A stretch of 26,583 nt of DNA from CAVSWN01 sp046728115. Lineage in GTDB: Bacteria; Acidobacteriota; Vicinamibacteria; Vicinamibacterales; CAVVIG01. Below are positions 1 to 8,194 of the stretch, piece after piece (position 1 is the first letter of the stretch; the number at the start of each line of letters is the position of its first letter). Where the stretch lies: NCBI GenBank assembly GCA_046728115.1, contig JBKPDW010000471.1, positions 1-26,583 on the forward strand, written 5' to 3'. The position numbers and the translations under genes were made by a program. The notes below the pieces were generated by a model, which was given only the letters and a program-made list of their open reading frames with translations, did no database searches and was not told where the DNA came from.

Positions 1-348
1 CGGGCCCAACATCAACGGCCGCACCGCGGCCGACATTCGAAGGTTCGCCGGAGGGCGAAGGAGCTGAAGTCTCGCGAGCTTCGCCACACACTCAAATGGA
101 GCCCAGGTGTTTCTGGGCGGTTTGAGGCGAAGCTTCGCTGCGGGTCTCTTGGCGGGAATTGGGGAGGGCTAATTGCCCCTCCCAGGTTGAATAGCCCTGC
201 TTCGCGGCATAAATTTTCAGTCCGAAATAAGTCGCCTTAAATCCATAAGTTGTATATACATCAGCTGTGCGGCTGCTTTCCGAAATCAAATGACGTCGGC
301 GATTTTGAATGTGGCGAGGCGTACAATCTGCGCCACAGGAGGTGCCTC
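1..348. other. Intergenic region with hairpins
   Basis: No convincing gene. Positions 2-67 are open on the plus strand and end in TGA, which could be the tail of a gene outside the window, but 21 codons are too few to tell. The stretch holds a perfect 12-base palindrome, GCGAAGCTTCGC, at 127-138. A bulged hairpin at about 162-183 pairs GGGAGGGC with GCCCCTCCC around TAATT. No T-run follows, so it is not a clear terminator. Positions 185-340 are more AT-rich than the surroundings and probably carry the promoter of the cupin gene. Confidence 0.4.
337..342 (+). promoter_or_regulatory. Shine-Dalgarno site that sets the cupin start
   Basis: A perfect AGGAGG lies six bases before a TTG at 349 that is in frame with the cupin. 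The longer reading from 250 has no such site and would put a hydrophilic stretch in front of the signal peptide, so TTG 349 is the better start. Confidence 0.7.
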
Positions 349-867
349 TTGCGCGTGTTAATATTTTTCCCGGTCTTTGCGCTGGTCTCGTCTGCGGCAT
401 TGGCACAGCAGCCGGCAGCGGAACGTGCAGCACCCGCCGCCAAGATCTTCGCAGGGTCAGCCGACGTCGCGGCCATGATCGCGAAAGCCAAGAGCGAACG
501 GAAGCCGGACCAGGCGAACTTTGTCCAACCTATCGTCCAGCTCGCGCCGTACACCGCAAACCTCGAGTACCGTGTCGCTGGTGTCAAGGCGGCCGCGTCG
601 GTGCACGAACGCGAGGCCGAGATGTTCTACGTCGTCGAAGGGGCCGGAACGCTCGTCACTGGCGGCACGCTCCGCGATGAAAAGCGCACGAACGCCGAGA
701 ACCTGACGGGTTCAGCGATCGATGGCGGTTCGCCGCGCCGCATCGCCAAGGGTGACTGGGTAATGGTACCGGAACGGACCGCCCATTGGTTCTCCGAGAT
801 CGAGGGCACGCTTGTCCTGATGTCAATCCATCTGCCGCACGATACGGGCAAGGCGTCATCACGCTGA
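349..867 (+). CDS. Secreted cupin-domain protein
   Basis: A 172-aa protein starting at TTG 349. Residues 1-19 are a signal peptide ending ...SAALA before QQ, so the product is exported. The first cupin motif is at about 86-98 (HEREAEMFYVVEG): His86 and Glu91 fit metal ligands, but the usual second His of HxH is Arg88. The second motif has PERTAHWF, which supplies another His. Family knowledge: small cupins bind a metal and act as dioxygenases, isomerases or sensors, and the substrate cannot be read from sequence. It stands alone; its downstream neighbour is on the other strand. The fold is fairly certain, the function unknown. Confidence 0.75.
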   Translation: MRVLIFFPVFALVSSAALAQQPAAERAAPAAKIFAGSADVAAMIAKAKSERKPDQANFVQPIVQLAPYTANLEYRVAGVKAAASVHEREAEMFYVVEGAGTLVTGGTLRDEKRTNAENLTGSAIDGGSPRRIAKGDWVMVPERTAHWFSEIEGTLVLMSIHLPHDTGKASSR

Positions 868-970
868 GCACGACTGGTTCATGAGGACCGCGACGTGCAA
901 GCCGCTTGCGAACAGGTCGTGAGCCTCGATTCAGCAGCGATTCATCCGTAAGCAGGCGCCCACGGCCCGT

Positions 971-2188
971 TTACGGCGCGATGTTCGCGTTCAATCGAAA
1001 CAGGTTTGTCGGGTCGTAGACACGTTTGAGCTGACGCAATCGGTCGTAGTTCTGGCCGAACGATGCGCGTACTTTTTCCGGCCGGTCGTCCGTGGCCAGG
1101 TGATTGATGTAGGCCGCGCCGGGCAGGTGCGGCTCCAGCCTGCCCCACAAGGACTTCACCCACGCGATGTGGCTGGCCGACTCGTCGGCGTTCGCCCATT
1201 GTCCGATGAGGTCGAAATCCCATTGTGGTCGTCTGGCGGCGAACGCCGTGTCGGCTGGCGCGACACGCGCAGCAGCGCCATGCATGTAAAAGAAGATGAT
1301 CGCGCTCATCGGCGAGCTGAATGTCGAGGCACCATCCACCAGCAGGTCGATCAGCACGTCCGAAAGGTGCTCGGTCAGGGCGAATCGCCAATAGCGGTGA
1401 AGTCCGTGCGTCGCATTCGGTTCGTCCAGCATCTTCTGTCTCGCGCTGTACGGCATCGGCCCCACGAGGTCCGCGATCGGTTTCCCGAACTGCCGCGCCG
1501 GGGCGAGCACTTTTTCATGTCCGGGATCGGTCCGTTGTAGCCGTGCATCATCGCGCTCACCGGCATACCCTGAGGCGCCGTCAAGAGCGCGCCGTAAACC
1601 TCGGCCTCGTCGGGCAGCGTGTGGCAGAAATCGCGGTAGAAGCGAAGCATGTCGCGGGCCTGATCCAATGGATACAGGACGAGGCCGCCCAGCACCTGCG
1701 TGACCTCGTGCAGCCGGGACTCCACAGACGTAACGACCCCGAAATTTCCGCCGCCGCCGCGAAGCGCCCAGAACAGATCGGGATGATCCGTGGCGCTCGC
1801 CGTGCGGAACTGGCCATCGGCCAGGACGACGTCGGCCGAGACCAGGTTGTCGATCGCGAGCCCGTGCTTGCCCATCAGCCAACCGAGGCCACCACCGATG
1901 GTCAGCCCGACGATGCCGGTATTGGAAACGGTGCCGCCCGTCGTCGCCAGTCCAAACGCCTGTGTCTCGTGGTCCAGCTCCCGCCAGATGACGCCACCCT
2001 GGGCACGCACCTTTCGCGCAGCCGGATCCACGCGAATGCCCTTCATCGTTGACAGATCGATCACGATACCGCCGTCGTTGGTGCCGTAACCGGGCGCGCC
2101 GTGGCCGCCGTTGCGAATCGAGAGCCGCAGCGAGAGTGCGCCCCCGCGAATGCGACGGGCCGCTGCACGTCGGCGGCGTTCGGCAGAT
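971..2188 (-). pseudogene. FAD-linked oxidase (BBE type), broken by two frameshifts
   Basis: The pieces sit in three frames. About 2186-2137 reads LPNAADVQRPVAFAGAHS. About 2135-1515 reads SIRNGGHGAPGYGTNDGG and goes on through GGTVSNTGIVGLTIGGG and GGGGNFGVVTSVE. About 1515-971 runs from KVLAPARQFGKPIADLVGP to the berberine-bridge end YDPTNLFRLNANIAP. Joined, they give the FAD_binding_4 domain and C-terminal BBE domain of flavoprotein oxidases. The RNGGH motif is where this family links FAD to His. The first shift looks like an extra TC at 2132-2135, the second like a missing A in a run of five at 1511-1515. The first 60 or so residues expected upstream are absent and replaced by a kinase stub. 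The family is clear; whether it is truly dead depends on sequence accuracy, but the missing N-terminus argues that it is. Confidence 0.75.
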
Positions 2189-2311
2189 CTTAATCACGAC
2201 ATCCCGACCGAGCTTCACGTCGCGCGCGCGGTAGATTTCGCCCATACCGCCTATACCCAGCCGGACGATCGCCTCATGCACGCCGAGGCGTGGACCACCG
2301 TCGAGACTCAT
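2186..2311 (-). pseudogene. N-terminal stub of a PknB-type Ser/Thr kinase
   Basis: Forty-two codons starting MSLDGGPRLG contain the glycine-rich ATP loop (GIGGMGEIYRARD, matching GxGxxG) and the VAIK-type lysine (DVVIKI), as in the first 45 residues of bacterial PknB-like kinases. The catalytic HRD loop and DFG motif never follow. Right after the lysine the sequence turns into the FAD oxidase. It lies 37 bases downstream of the TPR gene on the same strand. This is a deletion or recombination junction, not a functional kinase. Confidence 0.65.
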
Positions 2312-2348
2312 TTGCTTGGGCTCACCAGATCGAAGAGCACGATGTCCG

Positions 2349-3737
2349 CTACAGGTCTCCGGTACGCGATAGGCCGCGGAGCGCGTCCGGCAGGTCCGGC
2401 TGCAGACTGAGCGCCCGCTCCCATGCGCGCCTCGCGCCGGCCAAATCGCGCTGCCCCTCGAGGGCGTCTCCAAGATTCGACCACGCCATCGCCGAAGAGT
2501 CGTCCAGCTCGATAGCGCGCTGGCACGCTGCCGCAGCCTGTTCGAACTCTCCCTGCTTATTGAGACAATCGCTCCAAGCGGTCCACAAATCCGAGTTTGT
2601 CGGCGTCACCTGAATCAGGTCGTGGAAGATGCCTCCCGCTTCTGCGAACTCCCCAATGGAGTGCAGCGCTATCGCCAGCGGGAATGCGGTGGCAGCGTGC
2701 CCGCTCGCGCTCGCGTGCCGAAGAATGTCAACGGCCTCGCCAGCGCAGCCAGCTTCAATGAGTGCGTACGCAAGGGTCTGTGGTGCGAGTGAATCGCAAG
2801 GGTCGAGTAATAACGCCTTTCGGCAGGCAGCGATCGCCTCATCTGTCTTGCCCGCCCTCAAAAGCGCTGAACCGAGATCTGCCCACACTTTCGGTTCGTC
2901 GGGCTGTAAGTCCGCGGCGCACCGGAGCGCCGCAACCGATTCAACCAGCTGTTTTGCTTCGGCCAGCGCGATTCCCAGTTCGTGCCACGCTGGACCAGAT
3001 GCGGGCTAAAGCGCCGTCGCGCGCTTCAGGGCTTCGACGGCGCGCCTGTGGTCACCCGACTTCCGAAGTGCGGTCCCCATGCCCCGCCAGGCATCGCCAG
3101 ACAGCGGATCGATAGCCGTCGTGTTCTGCCACGCAGCGGCCGCCTCCTGCCATCGTTCAGCACGATGTAATTCGACGGCGGCGTCCCACAACTCCTCAAA
3201 AGTCTGGCCGTTGTGGATGTACGTGCGGCCAACGTAGCGAACCTCGCCGGTTTCACGATTCAGGTACGTATCAAGAGATCCCTGCCGCCAGCCGTGCTGC
3301 CACTCCTCCGGCCGCGGGTTGCCGGCGCGGGCGTAAGTGGGATAAAGGGACCTCCCGTATGTCCAATCACCAGGCACAACAAGGAACGAAAGAGGGTCGC
3401 CTTTCGATCGGCAAGCGATGACCGATCCGTCCGGCAATTCCATCTGACGGCACTCAAGCCAGACACAGTGCGTGCCCTCTATCGACTGAACCTGGTCGAT
3501 CACGGCGATGTCAGAACTCGAGTCGCCCCCCGAAAAGGTCAGGCCGTTCGCCTCGAGACCGGAGATAAAAACGCGAGCGTCGCCGGGATGCATGAAGCTG
3601 ACGCGCACCAGGTAGTCGTCCGCGCACCATTGCTTGTGCGGAATTGCGGATCGGAAAGCCGTCCATCCCCCAGGGTAGCGGGCGCTGATCGCAGCACGTC
3701 GCACGACGACCGAGATTGCTTCAATGAGGATAGCCAC
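2349..3737 (-). pseudogene. TPR protein with unnamed N-terminal domain, interrupted by an in-frame amber codon
   Basis: It starts at GTG 3737 after GAGGGG. Residues 1-180 form a domain I do not recognise by name; it begins VAILIEAISVVVRRAAI and contains a YPGGW motif. TPRs follow (for example AVELHRAERWQEAAAAWQN and DAWRGMGTALRKSG). At 3006-3008 a TAG falls inside a repeat, between KRATAL and PASGPAWHELG. The same frame then continues without a shift for 218 more codons of good TPRs (KVWADLGSALLRAGKTDEA, AIELDDSSAMAWSNLGDAL) to TAG at 2349. Read through, it would be about 462 residues. The 243-residue first half could still be made as a truncated protein, but the second half has no obvious start. 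A point mutation, a base error or stop-codon readthrough would each explain it. TPR proteins scaffold protein-protein contacts; the partner is unknown. Confidence 0.7.
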
Positions 3738-4232
3738 AATGTGTCCCCTCGCGGGGATCGTACCACCGGCGGAGCCCTTGCAGAATGGTTCGACGGCCGG
3801 CGCGTGTCGTGCTCGACAGGTGCACGGAGGCATTCCGCATCGCCGGCAAGGCGAAGCGGCATGGACATGACGTCCGCGTTGACGATCGCGACCTTCGTGG
3901 CCTCTGGCGTGATGAGACACGGCACGCTTGCGCGCTCGTCCTCGATTTCGACCACCTGAATTGCCTTGCCTTGTAGGCGATCCGCGATCTCGGCGACGAT
4001 TCGGCTGGCCGTAGGTATCGTGCGAGCGCGGGAGCCGAGCGGGAATCCCCCGCTGGTGTGATTTGGCTCCTCCGGAAGCGCTCTGCGGAACTCGCTCGGC
4101 CGCATGATCGCGGAGCGTCTCACCCCCGATCGCATTCTCCCGATCACACGAAATCGAGACTACGAGCTGCGACGAGGCGACCGCCAGCGCGCAGTGCGCG
4201 AGATGCTTGCGGGATCGGAAGAACGCGAGGGT
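3738..4232. other. Stretch with no assignable gene
   Basis: All six frames were considered. One minus-strand frame, about 4102-3780, looks mildly protein-like (RIVAEIADRLQGKAIQVVEI, then ERASVPCLITPEATKVAIVN), but it runs into the start of the TPR gene in another frame and I do not recognise it. It could be a decayed gene between the recombinase end and the TPR gene. Nothing else is supportable. Confidence 0.3.
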
Positions 4233-4519
4233 CACCAAACCTTCATCAGCGCTTTCAGACGGCGCCAAGTACTTGAAGGACGGTGCGGTTGTGGTCGTTC
4301 GATTAAATCGATTTCCATCGAATGCGACGCCCTCGGGGAAGAACAGCTGCTGCAGCCGCTGTTTCTGATTCAGCGACGAGTGCACCCACAGGTCCGAGGC
4401 GCGCAGTAAAATGCGCGCCGCGAACGCAGGATGCCCTCCACGTCGAATTCTTCGATCGAGTCGGCGTGATGGCCGATCTGCGCGAGCGTCAGCTCCTCGC
4501 GAAGCCTGTCGCGTTGCCG
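4233..4519 (-). pseudogene. C-terminal remnant of a large serine recombinase
   Basis: Two frames join to give the typical tail of recombinase-family proteins. The first, 4519 to about 4430, reads RQRDRLREELTLAQIG and EEFDVEGIL. The second, 4427-4233, reads AFAARILLRASDLWVHSSL, LQQLFFPEGVAFDGNRFNR and KYLAPSESADEGLV. The join needs one extra base, as if a GG had become G. A TAG lies just upstream at 4520-4522, and the catalytic resolvase domain and recombinase domain are absent. It is a footprint of a past integrative element. No att site or inverted repeat could be found around it by eye. Confidence 0.65.
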
Positions 4520-4620
4520 CTACCCGAGAAGTGGCCTGGCGCCGAGGTGTCCCCGTCTTTAGTCCTGAAGATTTGACGCTGATTGAGGTCGCGTCGGCGA
4601 GAAGCAGAGCGGCATAGGAT

Positions 4621-4998
4621 ATGTGGCTGTTTACGAAGTACGGGTTCTTCAGCGCGGTCTGCACCCGGATCGGCGACGGTAGCCCCTGGGAGCCAGTCGA
4701 CCCAGAACGGATCATGATCCGCGCGCGGGTCGATGAAGATCTGCAACGACTGAAAACCAGATTTGAGCCGCTTCTCGCTCCATGCGAGATCCGGGAGTCT
4801 GCCGACAGCGATTACCGGTTTCGGATCTTCGTAGCGAAGAGCGTATGGCGCCAGATCGTTGCAGAGCTGGCCGATGAAACGGACTATGACAACTTCAAGT
4901 CCGAGGTCGCCCGTCACCAGGGCCCCTCAGGAGCAGCTTACGAGCGGTCGCTGCACGAGGTCTGGTCGGTGATGCACCGGCTGCAGAACAATTTGTGA
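4621..4998 (+). CDS. Conserved hypothetical protein, 125 aa
   Basis: Starts at ATG 4621 (MWLFTKYGFFSAVCTR); only a weak AGGA lies in front. It is small, soluble and mixed alpha/beta, with no signal peptide or membrane helix. The blocks PERIMIRARV, KSVWRQIVAELADETDYDNF and HEVWSVMHRLQN resemble, from memory, an uncharacterised family found in several phyla, so selection has kept it. Coding quality is good throughout, in contrast to the decayed genes just upstream. A strong hairpin begins directly after its stop. Function is unknown and no enzyme motif is visible. Confidence 0.7.
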   Translation: MWLFTKYGFFSAVCTRIGDGSPWEPVDPERIMIRARVDEDLQRLKTRFEPLLAPCEIRESADSDYRFRIFVAKSVWRQIVAELADETDYDNFKSEVARHQGPSGAAYERSLHEVWSVMHRLQNNL

Positions 4999-5219
4999 TG
5001 TCCGCGCCTTGGAGCGGACACCTGCCTGGCTCCCCCAGTGTCATACCCATCCGAGACGATGGATCGTTCGCGCACATATGTGGAACGACAGCCAACGCCT
5101 CTCGCAATCAAAGACTGGACGGGTTGCACCGAAAACTCGCTGACCTCTCGGATCGCGCGAACAAGCTCGATGCCCAGTCGGAAAAGCCGGCTCGATCGAC
5201 TGTCGAGAATCCACCTTGA
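4998..5219 (+). CDS. Possible small ORF, start overlapping the previous stop
   Basis: ATG 4998 shares one base with the TGA of the 125-aa gene (TGATG), a layout used for coupled translation. It would encode 73 residues ending in a helical, charged stretch (LHRKLADLSDRANKLDAQ). Against it, the start lies inside a strong hairpin, the first half has poor coding character, and I know no relative. Treat as doubtful. Confidence 0.2.
   Translation: MSAPWSGHLPGSPSVIPIRDDGSFAHICGTTANASRNQRLDGLHRKLADLSDRANKLDAQSEKPARSTVENPP
4999..5020 (+). terminator. Hairpin just after the 125-aa gene
   Basis: TGTCCGC and GCGGACA pair perfectly over seven bases around the loop GCCTTGGA, starting one base after the stop codon. 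There is no T-run, so it could be a weak or Rho-assisted terminator or an mRNA-stabilising end. Confidence 0.45.
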
Positions 5220-5449
5220 CCTCCCGTCTCTCCAGTCGCTATACGGATAATGAGAAATGCTCGGGTAATCGATGATCGTGCATCCAGGGTGATATGTCCG
5301 TTCCTGGGACGCGAAACGTCCGCCCGCGAGCACTGAAGGAAACCCGACATCGTGGCAATACGGAGATTTGACGCGGCATCGTCCTTGCCTTGCGCACCTG
5401 CCGATACGGTTCTGACCCCCGTGGACGTCGCAAGAGAGAAGGAGTTCCG
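5021..5449. other. Region upstream of the first ADOP gene
   Basis: Apart from the doubtful small ORF that covers its first half, no gene is visible. It must carry the promoter of the permease gene, but no clear -35/-10 pair stands out. The only firm signal is AAGGAG at 5439-5444, five bases before ATG 5450. Confidence 0.4.
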
Positions 5450-7927
5450 ATGGACACGCTGCTGAAGGACCTGACGTATGCCGCGCGGACGCTGCGCAAA
5501 CGCCCAGGGTTCGTCGCGATCGCCGCGTTCACGCTCGCCCTCGGCATCGGCGCGTCAACCGCGATTTTCAGCGTCGTGGACGCCGTGTTGCTTCAGCCGC
5601 TGCCGTACGCGGATGCCAGCCGACTGATGCTCGTCTGGGGCGAGCTGCGCGCGCGCAACGTGCTCGACTTTCCATTTTCTCCGCCCGATTTCCGAGACCT
5701 GAAGGATCATGTCAGCGCGTTTCAGGATCTTGCCGCCGTCACGCCGGCCGGACGCGTGCCGATCGGCGGCGACGGCGCCCAGCCGGAGCAGATACGGTCG
5801 GCCGGCGCGACGACGAATGCGTTCGCGCTACTCGGCGCGCGGATCATCATCGGCCGCGACTTCATCGCCTCGGATGGCGAAGCGCCGCCGCCCCCACCTG
5901 CGGGTGCCGCACCGCCGCCACCCGTTCCGGTGAGCGCGATCCTCAGCTACGAGTTCTGGCGGCGCCGCTACGGCGGCGACAGCGCGATCGTCGGCCGGAC
6001 GGTGGACTTCGGCGGCGGCAATGGACGGGCGCAGATCGTCGGCGTTCTCGAGCCTGGCTTCGAGATCCTGTATCCGCCTCGAGCGAACCTGATCGCGCGT
6101 CCCGACATGTGGATCGCCATACGCGTCAACTTCGACACCGCGATTCGGAACAACGTGTTCATGCGACCGATCGCGCGGCTCAGACCCGGCGCGACGTTGC
6201 GCGACGCTCAGGCCCAGGTTGAGGCCGTCGCGATGGACTGGCGCCAGCGGTATCCGATCGCGAAGACCGCCGATCACCACGTGCGGCTCGTGGCGATGAG
6301 CGAGGACCTGGTCGGCGACGTGCGACCGGCGATCCTGGCGCTGCTCGGTGCCGTTCTCTTCGTCCTTCTGATTGCCTGCGCGAACGTCGCCAACCTGCTG
6401 ATCGTCCGCGCAATCGCGCGCGGGCGCGAGATGGCGGTGCGCGCCGCAATCGGCGGTTCGCGCTGGCGCATCGTGAGCCAGCTCCTGGCAGAGAGTCTCC
6501 TCCTCGCCGGCATCGGCACCCTCCTCGGCCTTGGGCTGGCCTACGGCAGCGTGCGTCTGTTGCTGGCTCTCGGACCGGAAGATCTCCCGAGGCTGACGCA
6601 CCTTGCGATCGATGCGCGTGTGCTCGGGTTTTCGATGGCCGCAGGATTCCTCACGGCCGTGACGTGCGGGATGCTCCCCGCGATTCGCGCCTCGAGGCCG
6701 AACCTGATGGACGCGCTGCGGCAAAGCAGCAGTACGGCCGGCCTCCGCGCCGGGCGCTCGATTCGCAACGTCGTCGTCATCGGCGAGGTGGCGCTGTCGG
6801 TCGCTCTGCTGATCGGGTCGGGCCTGATGATTCGAAGCTTCATCCGCGTGCAGCATTCCGATCCAGGTTTCAAGCCAGGCGGCGTCGTCACATTCCTGCT
6901 GCCGGCACGCGGCCAAAAGCCGGAGGAACGCGTCGCCTTCGTTCGGCAGGTTCGCGAACGCCTGCAGGCACTGCCGGGTGTGACTGGCGTGACCGCCGCG
7001 ACGGCGCTGCCGCTCGACGGCTCTGTGGCCAACGGGCGAATCGGCCCTGAAGGGGCGGTCGCCGATCAGACGCTCTACCGTCAGGCCAACTTCAAGGCCG
7101 TTCTGCCGGAGTACTTCGAGACGCTGCAGACACGACTCATCGCCGGCCGGACGTTCACGGATGCCGACAGCGTTCCCAATCGAAAGTTGATCGTCATCGA
7201 CGAGAAGGTAGCGGTACGGCTCTTCCCGAACGGAAACGCGATAGGTCAGCGCGTTGCATCTCGAGTGACGACGCCTGAGGCAGAGCTTTTCGAGGTCGTC
7301 GGCGTCGTCGCGCACCAGCGTCACGAGTCGACGGCCGTCGACGGTCTCGACAGCATCTTTTTCACCGACGGCTATTTCGGGGGCGGCGTTGTGGGGCGAT
7401 GGGCGGTACGAACATCCGGTGAGCCGGCCCAAATGGGACCGATCATTCGGGCCGCCATCACGGAGATCGACCCCAAAGCCACAATCGCCGAACTGCAGCC
7501 GATGACGGCCCTGGTGGACAAGTCCGAGGCATCCATGCGGTTCTCCGTGCTGCTGATCGGCATTTTTGCCGCGGTAGCCGCCATCATGGCCGCCGTCGGA
7601 CTATACGGGGTCCTCTCGACGATCGTGAGGCAGCGGACGGCGGAGATCGGCATGCGCATGGTTCTCGGTGCGCCGCGCGGGCGCATCTTTTCGCAAATTA
7701 TCGGGGAAGGACTTCGGTTGAGCACCGCCGGCGTGATCGTCGGCCTGGCGGCCGCAGCTGGTCTGACGCGCGTCGTGACGAGACTGCTCGTCGGCGTCTC
7801 ACCGACGGATCCGGCCACGTTCGTCACCATCACGGCACTGTTTCTCGTCATCGCGGCGCTGGCCTCGTGGATGCCGGCGCGACGCGCGGCGGGCCTCGAC
7901 CCGAGCGCCGCTCTGCGAGAGGAGTAG
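5450..7927 (+). CDS. ADOP-type ABC transporter permease (MacB/FtsX-like), short form
   Basis: An 825-aa inner-membrane protein, start fixed by AAGGAG. It has the duplicated MacB_PCD plus FtsX layout of acidobacterial permeases. The first helix is at about residues 20-45 (ALGIGASTAIFSVVDAVLL). A periplasmic domain precedes the first FtsX block (LIACANVANLLIVRAIARGR, then EMAVRAAIGGSRWRI). A second helix near residue 440 is followed by a second periplasmic domain and a last FtsX block (VRQRTAEIGMRMVLGAPRGR), ending DPSAALREE. The N-terminal extension seen in PadR-linked members is absent. No ATPase is adjacent, which fits the family name of orphan permeases; the ATPase, if any, is elsewhere. 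Odd feature: two proline runs (APPPPPAG, APPPPVPV) in the first periplasmic domain. Substrate unknown; the neighbouring TonB receptor may or may not be linked. Confidence 0.9.
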   Translation: MDTLLKDLTYAARTLRKRPGFVAIAAFTLALGIGASTAIFSVVDAVLLQPLPYADASRLMLVWGELRARNVLDFPFSPPDFRDLKDHVSAFQDLAAVTPAGRVPIGGDGAQPEQIRSAGATTNAFALLGARIIIGRDFIASDGEAPPPPPAGAAPPPPVPVSAILSYEFWRRRYGGDSAIVGRTVDFGGGNGRAQIVGVLEPGFEILYPPRANLIARPDMWIAIRVNFDTAIRNNVFMRPIARLRPGATLRDAQAQVEAVAMDWRQRYPIAKTADHHVRLVAMSEDLVGDVRPAILALLGAVLFVLLIACANVANLLIVRAIARGREMAVRAAIGGSRWRIVSQLLAESLLLAGIGTLLGLGLAYGSVRLLLALGPEDLPRLTHLAIDARVLGFSMAAGFLTAVTCGMLPAIRASRPNLMDALRQSSSTAGLRAGRSIRNVVVIGEVALSVALLIGSGLMIRSFIRVQHSDPGFKPGGVVTFLLPARGQKPEERVAFVRQVRERLQALPGVTGVTAATALPLDGSVANGRIGPEGAVADQTLYRQANFKAVLPEYFETLQTRLIAGRTFTDADSVPNRKLIVIDEKVAVRLFPNGNAIGQRVASRVTTPEAELFEVVGVVAHQRHESTAVDGLDSIFFTDGYFGGGVVGRWAVRTSGEPAQMGPIIRAAITEIDPKATIAELQPMTALVDKSEASMRFSVLLIGIFAAVAAIMAAVGLYGVLSTIVRQRTAEIGMRMVLGAPRGRIFSQIIGEGLRLSTAGVIVGLAAAAGLTRVVTRLLVGVSPTDPATFVTITALFLVIAALASWMPARRAAGLDPSAALREE

Positions 7928-8072
7928 CGACGTGCAAGGCGCGACGTGCTGGCAGAGTGCTGAAAACTAGGAGCGGATGTTTCGGTTCAGATGGAAGACG
8001 TTCGAAGGATCAGCCTACCGCCGGCGCTCGGGTGGACGGCTGACACAGGAAAGCCGTTCAGCTCGCCGTCCT

Positions 8073-8101
8073 TTGACGACAAGGATTCGTAGTCTTAGAA
8101 G
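8073..8101 (+). promoter_or_regulatory. Candidate sigma-70 promoter for the TonB receptor
   Basis: TTGACG at 8073-8078 and TAGAAG at 8096-8101 are separated by 17 bases, about 95 bases before the start codon. The -10 is a poor match. TATCAT at 8106-8111 is a better -10 but lacks a matched -35. Confidence 0.3.
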
Positions 8102-8194
8102 GGTGTATCATCCGGCCGCGCTGCTCTTTGGGCGGGTGGCGTAAACGTCCGGCGGCTCTCCGGCCCGTTGCACGACCAGATTAAGGAGGATGCC

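Noticed and set aside
92..255. Minus-strand frame with TYFGLKIYAAKQGY
   Set aside because: Partly protein-like, but it overlaps the cupin leader, has no ribosome site and continues antisense through the signal peptide region.
4995..5260. Possible toxin-antitoxin pair from the 125-aa gene and the overlapping small ORF
   Set aside because: Only the stop-start overlap supports it; neither protein resembles a known toxin or antitoxin and the second ORF is doubtful.
5828..7432. Long antisense frame opposite the first ADOP gene
   Set aside because: Shadow of a real gene in high-GC DNA; rich in Arg, Ala and His with no domain.
7977..8144. 55-codon ORF with a good AGGAG site between the permease and the receptor
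   Set aside because: Very arginine-rich with no hydrophobic pattern or known relative, and it overlaps the candidate promoter; probably chance in GC-rich DNA.
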